64,000 nt of DNA from Mycobacteroides salmoniphilum (GTDB taxonomy: Bacteria > Actinomycetota > Actinomycetes > Mycobacteriales > Mycobacteriaceae). Numbering within the stretch: the first letter of the stretch is position 1; each line of letters starts with the position of its first letter. The DNA is taken from positions 1,426,001 to 1,490,000 of the forward strand of contig NZ_CP024633.1 in the NCBI RefSeq assembly GCF_004924335.1, in the 5' to 3' direction. This document shows, in pieces, positions 7,408-19,626 of this stretch. Both the position numbers and the translations under genes were made by a program. The notes beneath the pieces were generated by a model. It was given only the letters and a program-made list of their open reading frames with translations, searched no databases and was not told the origin of the DNA.

Positions 7408-9018
7408 CTAAATCGCACCCGCGGCAATGGCGGCAGGCCAGCTGCCGTGTTCGCTGATGTCGATACCGGCCTGTGCGGCGGCACCGTCGCAGCCAAACCC
7501 AGTACGCCACACACCGTCATCGCATTGGACCTTGCCCAGCAGCATCGGCTCGGGCAGCTGCGCGAGGAAGGTGCCCAGTGCGGCTGGGGACAGGCGCCAG
7601 ATTTCGCCGCCGATGCTCACCCCATCCTCTTCGGAACGAGTCAGGCCGGGTTTGGGGGGTGTGGTGAGCAGCGCCGACATCCGGTACTTCGGCGCGGTGC
7701 GCACCGGACCGACCCAGCGCGCGCCCAGATCGGTGAGCTGAAACTCCAGCGGGCCACCCTTGAGATGCGCGCCGAACACTGCGAGCTCATGAGACAAGGT
7801 GATCGCGGCGGGCCAAACATTTTGTTCTGCAGCATCTCCGGTGACCAGTGCGGCGATATCGAACGCCACCGCGTCATCGAATGCGCGGGCCAGCACCGTC
7901 ACCCCGAACTGGGCCCCACCGGCGATTCCCGCGGGCACCGCTACCGCGCACATATCGAACAGGTTGCAGAAGTTGGTGTAGGTCCCCATCGTCGCGTTGA
8001 CGCCAACCGGGTCGGCCTGCACCTGCTCGATCGTCGGATGCAACGGTGCGGTGGGCACCAACAGTGCGTCCGCACCGGCCAGGGCGGCCATGGCCTCCTC
8101 GCGCAGACGTTGCACCTCGGCACGGTCGCGCACCAGACGATGTGCAGGGATATCGCGTGCACCCGAAACGATCTGCGCGACAGTAGGATCAAGCGCGGCC
8201 TCGGGGTTGGAGTCGATGAACTCGCCGACGGCCGCATAGCGTTCGCTGACCAGCGCACCCTCGTACAGCAGTTTCGCGGCGGCAAGGAACGGCGTCAGAT
8301 CGACCTCGACGATGGTCGCTCCCGTTGCGCGAAGATGCTCTACGGCCGCGTGAAAGGTGTTGCGCCACAACTCGTCGAGCGCGGGCAGTTCACGCGGCAC
8401 GGCGATAGTGGGCTGTGGGGGAGCTGCCAGTCGGGTGTTGGCGGGCCATGGGCGGGGTCCTGCCGCGGCACCCATGGCGGCCATCGCCAGATTGGCGGTG
8501 GCCAGTGTGCGGGCAAAAATGGTGACACAGTCATAGGATTCGCAGGCAGGGACCACGCCCTGGGTGGAGACCACGCCGACTGTCGGTTTGATCCCAACGA
8601 TGCCCTGCAGTCCGGCGGGCACCCGCCCGGATCCGGCGGTGTCGGTGCCGATCGCGATATCGGCCTCGCCGGTTGCGACGGCCACCGCGGATCCCGAACT
8701 GGAACCGCCGCTGATGTATTCGGGGCGGCGCGAGTCCGATACCGCGCCATACGGGGAGCGCGTGCCCACGAGCCCGGTCGCGAATTGATCGAGGTTGGTC
8801 TTGCCCACCACGGTGGCGCCCGCCGCGCGCAAGGCCGCGACCGCCGGTGCGTCGTGGTCGGGAATGTATGCGAACTCCGGGCAGGCAGCGGTGGTGGGCA
8901 CGCCACCCACGTCCACGTTGTCCTTGACCGCGAGTCGAACTCCGGCCAACGGCCCTGATGAGCCCTGTAATTCGGTGGAGATTTCGTCCTCGGGGCGGTG
9001 CGTGATCCAAACCGTCAT
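7408..9018 (-). CDS. atzF: Allophanate hydrolase (amidase-signature enzyme)
   Basis: This protein is about 536 aa from the ATG at 9018; an upstream in-frame ATG at 9048 would add 10 residues. The amidase-signature triad is present: Lys32 in AVKDNVDV, the cis-Ser in SGGSSSGS (about 106) and the nucleophile Ser130 in GTDTAGSGR. The C-terminal extension of about 120 residues (GGPLEFQL, then SVGGEIW-like sequence) matches the allophanate hydrolase C-terminal domain rather than a plain amidase. The enzyme splits allophanate to ammonia and CO2. No urea carboxylase or cyanuric acid genes are adjacent, so its supply of allophanate is unclear. Confidence 0.82.
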   Translation of the reverse strand: MTVWITHRPEDEISTELQGSSGPLAGVRLAVKDNVDVGGVPTTAACPEFAYIPDHDAPAVAALRAAGATVVGKTNLDQFATGLVGTRSPYGAVSDSRRPEYISGGSSSGSAVAVATGEADIAIGTDTAGSGRVPAGLQGIVGIKPTVGVVSTQGVVPACESYDCVTIFARTLATANLAMAAMGAAAGPRPWPANTRLAAPPQPTIAVPRELPALDELWRNTFHAAVEHLRATGATIVEVDLTPFLAAAKLLYEGALVSERYAAVGEFIDSNPEAALDPTVAQIVSGARDIPAHRLVRDRAEVQRLREEAMAALAGADALLVPTAPLHPTIEQVQADPVGVNATMGTYTNFCNLFDMCAVAVPAGIAGGAQFGVTVLARAFDDAVAFDIAALVTGDAAEQNVWPAAITLSHELAVFGAHLKGGPLEFQLTDLGARWVGPVRTAPKYRMSALLTTPPKPGLTRSEEDGVSIGGEIWRLSPAALGTFLAQLPEPMLLGKVQCDDGVWRTGFGCDGAAAQAGIDISEHGSWPAAIAAGAI

Positions 9019-9205
9019 GTCAAGCAAGGTACGGGTGGTCGGACTCATCGGCCAGTTGTCCCCAATCCGTCATTCATCCACAGCCACCGCTCGAACCCGC
9101 CCACATGTCGGGAGCGGTGTCGGTGCCTACCGGGTTACTGGAGCCACCAAGGGCACCGGATCGGCGGTGCTGAGAACAGATACAGAGATAGGAAAGGCAC
9201 GGACC

Positions 9206-9688
9206 ATGTTTGAAACTCCAGTGACTGTGATCGGATCCGTCGTCGGGGACCTCAAGCGACGCCAGGTCGGCTCCGACGAGATGATCAAGTTCCGCGTCGC
9301 CAGTAATGCCCGCCGCAGGCGTGACGACGGTAGTTGGGTGAATTCGAACTCCCTCTTTATCAATGTCACCTGCTGGGGCCGGCTGGTCACCGGGGTGGGC
9401 GCCGCGTTAGGGAAGGGTGCGCCGGTGATCGTGCACGGTCATCTGCACACCAGTGAGTTCGAGGACAAGGACGGCAACCGCCGTCAGGTCACGGAGATGA
9501 AGGCGATCGCCGTCGGGCCGGATCTGTCGCGGACCATTGCCCGGATTGAGAAGGCCGGGTACACCGGCAAGCCGGAGGATGCTGGTGCAGCAGAGCAACC
9601 AGATCCGGGTGCCGAGGAGTCCACAGCCGAGCTCCAGGAAACGAACGAGAGCAGCGAGGAGTCGGGAAACCTGCGCTTGAGTGCGTGA
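9206..9688 (+). CDS. Single-stranded DNA-binding protein, second paralogue (Rv2478c-like)
   Basis: This 160-aa protein has an OB-fold SSB domain at about 1-110 (MFETPVTVIGSVVGDLKRRQ; FINVTCWGRL; KGAPVIVHGHLH). A Glu/Ser-rich tail follows, ending GNLRLSA and lacking the canonical acidic DDDIPF-type tip of the replicative SSB. It therefore matches the second mycobacterial SSB (Rv2478c), implicated in repair or recombination. The ATG at 9206 follows AGGAAAGG; the frame is open further upstream, but conservation begins here. It stands just before ettA, as in M. tuberculosis. Confidence 0.87.
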   Translation: MFETPVTVIGSVVGDLKRRQVGSDEMIKFRVASNARRRRDDGSWVNSNSLFINVTCWGRLVTGVGAALGKGAPVIVHGHLHTSEFEDKDGNRRQVTEMKAIAVGPDLSRTIARIEKAGYTGKPEDAGAAEQPDPGAEESTAELQETNESSEESGNLRLSA

Positions 9689-9806
9689 TCCCGAGCTGAC
9701 ACCGGCGACCGCGCGGTCGCCTCTCACCTAGGATGGTTCGGGCAGCTCACAAGAATGGTCGTGAGCTGCGGCTAAAGAACTTATGAGGAGAGGCGACAGC
9801 GCGGCA

Positions 9807-11480
<1,674 letters not shown>

Positions 11481-11533
11481 GGTGAGATTGCGTGCCGAAA
11501 CCCGGCATGCAAACTCGGCCAGGAGCGTTCTGC

Positions 11534-14500
11534 GTGACTGTTAAGACAGGGACCACAACTCCCGAAAACACGCCATCTACCAATGGATCTGGCGTGCCGA
11601 CCATTGAGGCACTGGAGGCTGCGTTCAGTCATTCCCGATTCCTGGGTGACCAGGAATGGGACGAAGCGCTGGACGCTGACGGCCACGCCTCACCGCCGGC
11701 GCCGCCCGTGCGCGAGGCACTCATGCGGGCGCTGCTGCGGCTGGCGGCACAACGCCCGCCACACACGATTTCGATGGCGGTCTACCACAACGGAGACGAT
11801 GCGGGGCTCGGAACCGCTTTGCAGTTGGTCACCGACTACACGCCGTTGCTCACCGACTCCGTCACCGTGCTGCTGCGACGTTTGGGCGTCGCGATCGTGG
11901 ATCTGATGGACCCGGTTTTCACGGTCGAACGTTCTGCCGATGGCACTCTGCTGTCGGCGGTACCGGTCGACAACCCGCACAGCGATACCGCCATTGGTGC
12001 CGAGTGCTGGATCCACCTGCAGCTGCCGCCGTCCATCGACGCCGAGCGGCTGGCCTTCATCGAGACGCAGCTGCCGCACACGCTCGAAGACGGCAGCCAC
12101 GTCGCCGCGGACACCGACGCCATGCGTGACGCGGTCATCGAGCTGGCTTCCGACCTGGACGCTTCCGCGGGCACAGCACGGTTCTCGTCCTCTGAACTGA
12201 CCGAGGTGGCGAACCTGCTGCGCTGGCTTGTGGAAGGCAACTTCACGGTGCTCGGATATCAGCGGTGCACCGTCGCGGACGGGCGGGCCACCGTCGACGA
12301 ATCGAGTCGGCTCGGCCTGCTCAAGCGGCGCGAAGAGGTACTTCCGCAGCTCACCCACAACGACGAGCTGCTGGTTCTGGCGCAGGCCACCGTGCCGACC
12401 TATCTGCGCTATGCGATCTATCCGAACATTGTGGTGATTCGGCAGGACGACGGCAGCGGTCCCGCCATCGAGCATCGCCTTGTTGGCGTGTTCACCGTGG
12501 CAGCCATGAACGCCGACGTTCTGGACATCCCGGTGATCTCCGATCGGGTGCACCAGGTGCTTGCGCGCTCGGATGCCAACCAGGACTCGTTGGCCGGGCA
12601 CATGCTCATCGACATCATGCAGAACCTGCCCCGCGCGGAGCTGTTCGCGGTGGGCGTGGACCAGCTGCAAAACATCGTCACCGCCGTGAGGAACATCGGT
12701 GCGCACCCGGGTTCGCTGCTGTTTCTGCGATCCGACGAGCTCGGCAACTTCGTGACCGCCCTGGTGTACCTGCCCCGTGATCGGTACACCACGACCGTTC
12801 GACTGGCCATGCAGGACACCCTGGTGCGTGAGCTCGGCGGTACGGGAATCGACTACACCGCACGCGTCAGCGAATCACCCTGGGCATTGGTCCATTTCAC
12901 GATCCGTATGCCTGAGGACAATCTCTCCACGAGTGTCGATACCTCCGAGGCCAACCGGATTCGTTTGCAGGGACTGCTCACTCAGACCAGCCGCACCTGG
13001 AGTGACCGCCTGGTGAGCGCGGTGCGACCAGACTCGCCGATCGATCGCGCCTGCGCCGAGCGTTACTCGGTCATCCTGCCCGAGGTCTTCAAGACGAACG
13101 TCGCCCCCGTAGACGCCATCGATGATATCGCGAGAATCGAAGGACTACAAGATAATTCGCTAGACCTTGCCTACGACGCCGCCGAAGAGCCGGCCACCGG
13201 TGTGCTCAGCATGTACCTGGGCGGACGCTCGGCATCGCTGAGTCAGGTGCTGCCGGTCTTGCACAGCATGGGTGTGGACGTGATGGAGGAACGTCCCTAT
13301 CACTTCACCCGTCCCGACGGGCTTGCCGTCTCGCTGTACGCATTCCGCATCGTGGTGCATTCGGCGATCGCGCGCACCTTCGATGCCGAGGGTGTGCAGC
13401 ACCGCGCGCAGCTCTTCACCGACGCGATCGCCGATGTGTGGAACGGCCGCGTCGAGACCGACCGATTCAACGAGCTGGTGCTACGCGCCGGGCTCACCGC
13501 CGGTCAGGTCACCATCCTGCGCGGATATGCCAAATACCTGCGGCAGGCCGGCTTCCCCTACAGCCAGGCACATATCGAGACCGTGCTTGCCGACAATTCC
13601 GCCACCGCGCGCGATTTCGTCGAACTGTTCGAGGCTCGTTTCGATCCGGCCATGAGCGACAACACGTTGGCCGACAACAAGGCGGAGCAGGTTCTTGCGG
13701 AGATCGATAAGGTCGTCAGCCTCGATACCGACCGCGTGCTGCGTGCCTTCTTCGCACTGATCCAGGCCACCCTGCGCACCAACTACTTTGTGACGGACGA
13801 GAACTCGGCCCGGGCCAAGGGGGTGCTCGCCTTCAAGCTCAATCCGCGTGAGATCGAGGAGCTGCCCGAGCCCAGGCCGCGGTTCGAGATCTTCGTGTAC
13901 TCCCCGCGCGTTGAAGGTGTGCACCTGCGCTTCGGGCCCGTGGCCCGCGGCGGGCTGCGTTGGTCGGATCGCCGCGAGGACTTCCGGACCGAGATCCTGG
14001 GGTTGGTCAAGGCGCAGGCCGTGAAGAACGCCGTCATCGTCCCCGTCGGGGCCAAGGGCGGATTCGTCGTCAAGCAGCCGCCGGCGACGACCGGCGATGC
14101 CGCCGTCGACCGGGATGCGTTCCGTGCCGAGGGCGTGGAATGCTATCGGCGATTCATCGGCGGTCTGCTTGACCTCACCGACAACTTGGACACTGCCACC
14201 AACGCCGTCATCCCGCCGCAGGGGGTGCGCCGCCGTGACGGCGATGACACCTATCTGGTGGTGGCAGCGGACAAGGGCACCGCGACGTTCTCCGATATCG
14301 CCAACGATGTCGCCAAGTCCTACGGATTCTGGCTGGGTGACGCGTTCGCCTCCGGCGGCTCCGTCGGGTACGACCACAAAGCCATGGGAATCACTGCCCG
14401 CGGTGCCTGGGAGAGCGTCAAACGTCACTTCCTGGAAATGGGGATCGACACCCAGACAGAGGATTTCACCGTCGCCGGGGTCGGCGATATGAGCGGGGAC

Positions 14501-16381
14501 GTGTTCGGCAATGGCATGCTGCTCTCGCAGCACATCAAGCTGGTGGCCGCCTTCGACCACCGGGACATCTTCCTGGACCCCAACCCCGACCCGGCATCGT
14601 CGTGGGCAGAGCGCAAGCGGATGTTCGCACTGGAGCGCTCCAGCTGGGCCGACTACAACCCGGCGCTCATCAGCGCCGGGGGCGGCGTGTACAGCAAGGA
14701 ACAGAAGTCGGTGCCAATCAGCCCCGAGGTGCGTGAGGCTCTCGGTATCGACAGCGATGTCACCGAGATGACACCGCCGCAGCTCATCCGGGCCATCCTG
14801 CTGGCCCCGGTCGACCTGTTCTTCAACGGCGGTATCGGCACCTACGTCAAGGCCGAGAGCGAATCGCAGGCCGAGGTGGGGGACAAGGCCAACGACTCGG
14901 TCCGCGTCAACGGAAACCAGATGCGCGCCAAGGTGATCGGCGAGGGCGGTAACCTGGGCCTGACCTCGCGTGGGCGCATCGAATTCGAGCTCAACGGTGG
15001 CCGGGTCAATACCGACGCACTGGACAACTCCGCCGGGGTGGACTGCTCTGACCACGAGGTCAACATCAAGATTCTGGTCGACTCGCTGGTCAGTGCCGGC
15101 AAGGTCGAGGCCTCCGAGCGCACCGCGCTGCTGGAGTCCATGACCGACGATGTTGCCGCACTTGTACTGGCCGACAACGAGTCCCAGAACAATCTCATGG
15201 GAACGAGCCGGGCCAACGCGGCCTCACTGCTCAGCGTGCACGCGCGGCAGATCGCCCATCTGGTGGCCGATCGCGGTCTGGACCGGGAGCTGGAGGCATT
15301 GCCCTCCGAGAAGGAGATCGAGCGCCGCGCCGCACTCGGGATCGGCTTGACGTCACCGGAGTTGTCGACACTGATGGCGCACGTGAAGCTGGCGCTCAAG
15401 GCGGATCTGCTGGCCAGTGATGCCCCCGAGCAAGAGGTCACCCAGCGACGGATGGTGCACTACTTCCCGAATGAGCTGCGTGAGCGCTTCGACGCCGAGA
15501 TCCGCAAGCATCCGCTGCGTAAAGAGATCTACGCGACCATGCTGGTGAACGCGGTCGTCGACTGCGGCGGAATCACCTATGTGTACCGGCTTTTCGAAGA
15601 CGCCGGGACGGGTTCGGTGGACGGGCTCAAGACCTATGTGGCGGTGGAGGCCATCTTTGGGCTGCGGTCGCTGTGGGACCGAATCCGGCATGCCGATGTG
15701 CCGGTGTCGGTTTCGGACCGACTGACCCTGGACATGCGCCGTCTGCTGGATCGGGCATCGCGGTGGCTGATCAGCTACCGGCCGCAGCCTCTGGCGGTCG
15801 GTGCTGAGATCAACCGATTCGGGCAAGGAATCGCCGAGCTGACCCCGAAGCTCACCACCTGGCTGCGCGGTCACGACCTGGAGATCGTCACCAAGCAGAC
15901 CGAAGACTTGATGGCGCTGGGCGTTCCGGCCGATCTCGCCGGGGACGTCGCCGGCTGCCTGTACGGCTTCAGTCTGCTGGACGTCATCGACATCGCCGAC
16001 ATCGCCGACCGTGACGGCGCGGAGGTCGCGGATCTGTACTTCACCCTGATGGACGACCTGAGGGTGGACGATCTGCTGACCGCCGTCTCTCAGCTGGAAC
16101 GCAACGACCGCTGGCATTCCCTGGCTCGGTTGGCGATCCGCGATGACATCTACTCCTCGCTGCGGGCGCTCACCATGGATGTGCTTTCCGTCGGCGAGCC
16201 GGATGAGACGGGTGAGCAGAAGATCACCGAGTGGGAGTTCACCAATGCTGCCCGTCTGGAGCGGGCTCGTGGCACGCTCGCGGAGATCTTCGCGACGGGC
16301 GAACCGGACCTGGCGACGTTGTCGGTGGCAGCGCGCCAGATCAGAGGGATGATCAGGAGCAGCATCACCGGTCCTGCATGA
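11534..16381 (+). CDS. gdh: NAD-specific glutamate dehydrogenase, large (180 kDa) class
   Basis: This protein of about 1615 aa belongs to the L_180 class of NAD-dependent glutamate dehydrogenases, like Rv2476c, converting glutamate to 2-oxoglutarate and ammonia. The N-terminal half carries ACT-like regulatory regions. The catalytic core lies around residues 800-1200, with [35 protein letters not shown] and the nucleotide-binding [18 protein letters not shown]. The GTG at 11534 follows AGGAG with an 8-nt gap; another GTG at 11492 would add 14 residues. In mycobacteria this enzyme is inhibited by GarA, known for the family but not visible here. The thioesterase gene begins 7 bp after its stop. 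Confidence 0.93.
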   Translation: MTVKTGTTTPENTPSTNGSGVPTIEALEAAFSHSRFLGDQEWDEALDADGHASPPAPPVREALMRALLRLAAQRPPHTISMAVYHNGDDAGLGTALQLVTDYTPLLTDSVTVLLRRLGVAIVDLMDPVFTVERSADGTLLSAVPVDNPHSDTAIGAECWIHLQLPPSIDAERLAFIETQLPHTLEDGSHVAADTDAMRDAVIELASDLDASAGTARFSSSELTEVANLLRWLVEGNFTVLGYQRCTVADGRATVDESSRLGLLKRREEVLPQLTHNDELLVLAQATVPTYLRYAIYPNIVVIRQDDGSGPAIEHRLVGVFTVAAMNADVLDIPVISDRVHQVLARSDANQDSLAGHMLIDIMQNLPRAELFAVGVDQLQNIVTAVRNIGAHPGSLLFLRSDELGNFVTALVYLPRDRYTTTVRLAMQDTLVRELGGTGIDYTARVSESPWALVHFTIRMPEDNLSTSVDTSEANRIRLQGLLTQTSRTWSDRLVSAVRPDSPIDRACAERYSVILPEVFKTNVAPVDAIDDIARIEGLQDNSLDLAYDAAEEPATGVLSMYLGGRSASLSQVLPVLHSMGVDVMEERPYHFTRPDGLAVSLYAFRIVVHSAIARTFDAEGVQHRAQLFTDAIADVWNGRVETDRFNELVLRAGLTAGQVTILRGYAKYLRQAGFPYSQAHIETVLADNSATARDFVELFEARFDPAMSDNTLADNKAEQVLAEIDKVVSLDTDRVLRAFFALIQATLRTNYFVTDENSARAKGVLAFKLNPREIEELPEPRPRFEIFVYSPRVEGVHLRFGPVARGGLRWSDRREDFRTEILGLVKAQAVKNAVIVPVGAKGGFVVKQPPATTGDAAVDRDAFRAEGVECYRRFIGGLLDLTDNLDTATNAVIPPQGVRRRDGDDTYLVVAADKGTATFSDIANDVAKSYGFWLGDAFASGGSVGYDHKAMGITARGAWESVKRHFLEMGIDTQTEDFTVAGVGDMSGDVFGNGMLLSQHIKLVAAFDHRDIFLDPNPDPASSWAERKRMFALERSSWADYNPALISAGGGVYSKEQKSVPISPEVREALGIDSDVTEMTPPQLIRAILLAPVDLFFNGGIGTYVKAESESQAEVGDKANDSVRVNGNQMRAKVIGEGGNLGLTSRGRIEFELNGGRVNTDALDNSAGVDCSDHEVNIKILVDSLVSAGKVEASERTALLESMTDDVAALVLADNESQNNLMGTSRANAASLLSVHARQIAHLVADRGLDRELEALPSEKEIERRAALGIGLTSPELSTLMAHVKLALKADLLASDAPEQEVTQRRMVHYFPNELRERFDAEIRKHPLRKEIYATMLVNAVVDCGGITYVYRLFEDAGTGSVDGLKTYVAVEAIFGLRSLWDRIRHADVPVSVSDRLTLDMRRLLDRASRWLISYRPQPLAVGAEINRFGQGIAELTPKLTTWLRGHDLEIVTKQTEDLMALGVPADLAGDVAGCLYGFSLLDVIDIADIADRDGAEVADLYFTLMDDLRVDDLLTAVSQLERNDRWHSLARLAIRDDIYSSLRALTMDVLSVGEPDETGEQKITEWEFTNAARLERARGTLAEIFATGEPDLATLSVAARQIRGMIRSSITGPA

Positions 16382-16388
16382 TGGTGCG

Positions 16389-16817
16389 ATGAGCGTTAGC
16401 GAGAAGCCCGGCTATGTCGCGGCGGTGCCGGTCCGTTGGTCCGATATCGACATGTACCAGCATGTGAACCACGCGACGATGGTGACAATCTTGGAAGAGG
16501 CGCGAGTGCCCTTCCTGCGCGACGTTTTTGGCGCAGAGATCACCACGACGGGCCTGCTCATCGCAGATGTCCACGTGAAGTACAAGGGGCAGGTGCGGCT
16601 CGCGGACTCACCGCTCCAGGTGACCATGTGGGTGTCGAAGATCAGGGCAGTGGACTTCACGATCAACTACGAGGTGCGCTCGGTCGACGCGGCACCGGAC
16701 TCCAAGCCCGCGGTGATCGCGGACACACAGTTGGTGACGTTTCATCTTGACAGTCAGACCCTGCTGCGCCTCACCGATGCTCACCGTGAGTACCTGCAGC
16801 GGTGGTCGCGACAGTGA
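16389..16817 (+). CDS. Acyl-CoA thioesterase, 4HBT hotdog family (Rv2475c-like)
   Basis: This 142-aa single-domain hotdog protein has the 4-hydroxybenzoyl-CoA thioesterase motif VRWSDIDMYQHVNHATMVTI at about residues 15-34, in which Asp19 or Asp21 and the His-Val-Asn stretch are the usual active-site elements. It would hydrolyse an acyl-CoA of unknown chain type. It begins 7 bp after the gdh stop and overlaps the next gene by 4 bp (GTGA), so gdh, this gene and the next look like one transcript, as in M. tuberculosis. Confidence 0.85.
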   Translation: MSVSEKPGYVAAVPVRWSDIDMYQHVNHATMVTILEEARVPFLRDVFGAEITTTGLLIADVHVKYKGQVRLADSPLQVTMWVSKIRAVDFTINYEVRSVDAAPDSKPAVIADTQLVTFHLDSQTLLRLTDAHREYLQRWSRQ

Positions 16818-17461
16818 GTGAGGCTGCGCTACGGGTGCCCGACGCCTCCGACCGCAAGGACCTGGCGACCTTTCTCACCCGTGTTTCCCGCCTGGACGAG
16901 TCGGCGGTGGTGCGGCTGCGCGTCCGAGGCGATGGTCGGGTAGTTGTCTGGACCGCAACGCAATTCGATGTATTGGCCTGCCGCGCGGTGCGCGGTGAGC
17001 TGAGGACGCCCGATATCTCCGCGGCCGTCGATGAAGTCCTGCGTGGTCTGCAGGTCCCGGATGCGGAGGGCTACGTGCACACGGGGTTCCCCATGGACTC
17101 GGTGTGGCGGGGTGCGCTGCCCTCCGATAGCGGCTTCGAGTATCTCGACGATATCCCGGCCCGGACGGTGCTCGATCTGGCCCAGCGCGGGGGAGAGCTG
17201 GCACGCGAACACGGCAGTGCCCACGGTCCGCCCGTGTCACTGCTGGATCAGTCCGTCGTCACCGTCGATGGATCAGACGGCCGGCCGGTCGACGTGCCGA
17301 TGCGATGCGTATTTGCCTTGACCGCACTGGGATTTGTTCCCACGAGCCCGACCGAGGATGAACCGGTGCGAGTGCGGGCCGTACCGGCGTGGTTGCGGCT
17401 CGACGCCCGCTTCGGATCGGTGTATCGCCGCCGGAACGATCTGTCGCTACGGGTCCGTTAG
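16814..17461 (+). CDS. Conserved mycobacterial protein of unknown function (Rv2474c-like)
   Basis: This 215-aa protein starts at a GTG that overlaps the thioesterase stop (GTGA at 16814-16817); a GTG at 16802 would add four residues. I recognise no catalytic motif, signal peptide or membrane helix. Position and length match Rv2474c, a conserved hypothetical following the thioesterase. The gene ends tail-to-tail with aglA, the two stop codons overlapping by 4 bp. Function unknown. Confidence 0.75.
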   Translation: MSEAALRVPDASDRKDLATFLTRVSRLDESAVVRLRVRGDGRVVVWTATQFDVLACRAVRGELRTPDISAAVDEVLRGLQVPDAEGYVHTGFPMDSVWRGALPSDSGFEYLDDIPARTVLDLAQRGGELAREHGSAHGPPVSLLDQSVVTVDGSDGRPVDVPMRCVFALTALGFVPTSPTEDEPVRVRAVPAWLRLDARFGSVYRRRNDLSLRVR

Positions 17462-19047
17462 ACGATCCAGGCCGCGGTGTTGCGCGGTAGCTTGCCGTTG
17501 ACGAGGGGCCCGCTGGCCAGGATGACTTCGCCTTCAGGCAAATCCACCAGGTCACTGCTGACGTTCAGGGCGCACGTCAGGCCGCCGCCCTTGACGCGGA
17601 AGGCCAGCGCCCCCGGCGGGCTGCCGTACCACTCCAAGCTGGTGCCGTTGAATTCCATTCGGTTCTTGCGTAATTCGATGGCACGCCGATACAGAGACAG
17701 CGTGGAGTCGGTGCGTTCCAGCTGACGTTCGACCGTGAAATCGGCCCAGCCATGCGGCATAGGCAGCCAGGTCTGATCGTTGGTGGAGAAGCCATAGGGC
17801 GGATCCGTGCCCTCCCAGGGGATGGGCACCCGGCAGCCGTCGCGTCCCCGCTCGGTGTGGCCGGAGCGTTCCCACACCGGATCCTGCAGAGCCTCGTCGG
17901 GCAATTGCACATTTGGCAGCCCCAGTTCGGAGCCGTTGTAGATGAACACAGTTCCCGGCAGCGCGAGCATCACCAGGGCCATGGCACGGGCTCGCCACTG
18001 GCCGATCGGACCATCGCCGTAGCGCGTCACCTCACGCTCCACGTCGTGGTTGGACAACGTCCAGGTAGGCATCGCTCCTACGGAATTCACGGCGGTGAGC
18101 GAGTTTTCGATGGCGGTGCGGATCTTGTCCGCGTCGAACTCGGCCTCTACCAGTTTGAAGTTGAATCCGAGATGCAACTCGTCTGGCCTGACGTATTCGG
18201 CGAAGCGGGTGTTGTCGTTCACCCAGATCTCGCCGACGGCAACCACATCGCGGTACTGGTCGAGCACCTTGCGGATCTTGCGGTGGTACTCGTGCACGCC
18301 CTCGTTGTTGAAACGCGGGTCCTCATCGTCGATATGCAGCATCGAGGTGTCGGTGTCCTCGAGATCGGGGAGGCCTGGGCGCTTGGCCATGCCATGGGCC
18401 ACGTCGAGGCGGAATCCGTCGATGCCCCGGTCGAGCCAGAAGCGCAGGGTCTCTGCGAAGTCGTCGAACACTTCCGGGTTGTCCCAGTTGACATCGGGCT
18501 GCTCGGGGGCGAACAAATGCAGGTACCACTGGCCGGGGGTGCCGTCGGGTTCGGTTACCCGCGTCCAGGCCGGACCGCCGAACACCGAGGGCCAATTGTT
18601 GGGTGGCAGTTCGCCATTGGTGCCCTTGCCGTCGCGGAAGATGTAGCGCGACCGGGCGTCGCTGCCTGGCGCTGCGGCCAGCGCCTCGATAAACCAGGGG
18701 TGCTCGGAGCTGGTGTGGTTGGGGACCAGGTCCATGATGACCTTGATGTTGTGCCGGTGAGCAGAGGCGATGAGCCTGTGCATCGCGGTCAACCCGCCGA
18801 ACAACGGATCGATATCTCGCGGATTCGATACGTCATAGCCGTGGTCGGCCATCGGAGATCTGGTAACAGGATTTAGCCAGATTCCTTGGATACCAAGCAG
18901 GTCAAGGTAGCCAAGTTTTGCTGAAATACCGTCGAGGTCGCCGACGCCATCACCGTCGCTGTCGCCGAACGACCGCGGGTAGATCTGATAGAAGACGGCC
19001 TGCGACCACCAAGGGTCGTCATGTTGGCCCAAGTCGGCGGCGGTCAC
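17458..19047 (-). CDS. aglA: Alpha-glucosidase, GH13 family (AglA-like)
   Basis: This 529-aa GH13 enzyme has FYQIYPRSFGDSDGDGVGDL near the N-terminus, typical of oligo-alpha-glucosidases. The catalytic residues are visible: nucleophile Asp215 in GFRLDVAHGM, acid/base Glu273 in VAVGEIWV and transition-state Asp335 in LSNHDVER. The DLVPNHTS calcium/substrate strand is also present. There is no signal peptide, so it acts in the cytoplasm on alpha-1,4 or alpha-1,6 glucosides from maltose, glycogen or trehalose metabolism. The GTG start at 19047 is the first in-frame start before the conserved WWSQAVFYQ. Rv2471 is the counterpart. Confidence 0.9.
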   Translation of the reverse strand: MTAADLGQHDDPWWSQAVFYQIYPRSFGDSDGDGVGDLDGISAKLGYLDLLGIQGIWLNPVTRSPMADHGYDVSNPRDIDPLFGGLTAMHRLIASAHRHNIKVIMDLVPNHTSSEHPWFIEALAAAPGSDARSRYIFRDGKGTNGELPPNNWPSVFGGPAWTRVTEPDGTPGQWYLHLFAPEQPDVNWDNPEVFDDFAETLRFWLDRGIDGFRLDVAHGMAKRPGLPDLEDTDTSMLHIDDEDPRFNNEGVHEYHRKIRKVLDQYRDVVAVGEIWVNDNTRFAEYVRPDELHLGFNFKLVEAEFDADKIRTAIENSLTAVNSVGAMPTWTLSNHDVEREVTRYGDGPIGQWRARAMALVMLALPGTVFIYNGSELGLPNVQLPDEALQDPVWERSGHTERGRDGCRVPIPWEGTDPPYGFSTNDQTWLPMPHGWADFTVERQLERTDSTLSLYRRAIELRKNRMEFNGTSLEWYGSPPGALAFRVKGGGLTCALNVSSDLVDLPEGEVILASGPLVNGKLPRNTAAWIV

Positions 19048-19098
19048 GGTTGATCATTCTGCACCACGGCGGCTCCGGTCCCGAATCGCGACCGACTG

Positions 19099-19506
19099 TC
19101 AGAAGGGCGAGTTGATCATCGACTGCGCCGCCATCTCCAGGTAGCTCCACAGCTGGGTGCGATGGTCGTCGTCAAGGGTGTTCCGGTCGATGGAATCGAC
19201 GGCGGTCCGCATGCAGCGCAGCCACGCATCCCGTTCGATGGGACCGATCCGAAACGGTGCGTGACGCATCCGCAGCCGGGGATGTCCGCGCTGGTCCGAG
19301 TAGGTGCGCGGCCCGCCCCAATACTGCTCGAGGAACATCCGGAGGCGGTCCTCGGCGCCGGTGAGGTCTTCCTCGGGATACAGGGGCCGCAGCACCTCGT
19401 CCTCGGCGACAAGCTCGTAGAAGCGGGCCACGATCGCGTGGAAAGTGGCGGCGCCACCGACGGCGTCGTAGAAGTTTTCAGGGGTAGGGGCTGCCACGTA
19501 CGCCAT
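19099..19506 (-). CDS. glbO: Truncated hemoglobin, group II (HbO)
   Basis: This 135-aa protein is very close to M. tuberculosis HbO (Rv2470). The haem-pocket residues characteristic of the group are present: TyrB10 at about 30 (ARFYEL), TyrCD1 at 43 (PLYPEED), proximal HisF8 at 82 (RMRHAPF) and TrpG8 at 95 (RDAWLRC). HbO binds oxygen with slow release and associates with the membrane, and is thought to support respiration or nitric oxide detoxification. It lies immediately upstream of aglA on the same strand, 51 bp apart. Confidence 0.93.
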   Translation of the reverse strand: MAYVAAPTPENFYDAVGGAATFHAIVARFYELVAEDEVLRPLYPEEDLTGAEDRLRMFLEQYWGGPRTYSDQRGHPRLRMRHAPFRIGPIERDAWLRCMRTAVDSIDRNTLDDDHRTQLWSYLEMAAQSMINSPF

Positions 19507-19626
19507 TGTGCCGGTACACGCTTCGGCAGATCAGCCGGGTTGGTTACGGGATGTTCATTGGATTGACCTGCGAACACGGCATAAATTGTCGTGCGAAGAC
19601 CGCGGAATCGTGGTGCACTGGTTGTG

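Noticed and set aside
7447..8958. A 503-codon plus-strand frame across the allophanate hydrolase gene
   Set aside because: It is a Gly/Arg/His-rich shadow with no domain; the minus-strand gene carries the intact amidase motifs.
9085..9115. LexA/SOS box upstream of ssb
   Set aside because: Only a tcgaac half-site is present, without the matching gttcga at the right distance.
13481..15055. A 524-codon frame antisense to gdh
   Set aside because: It is the complement of the conserved catalytic core of glutamate dehydrogenase; high GC keeps the frame open.
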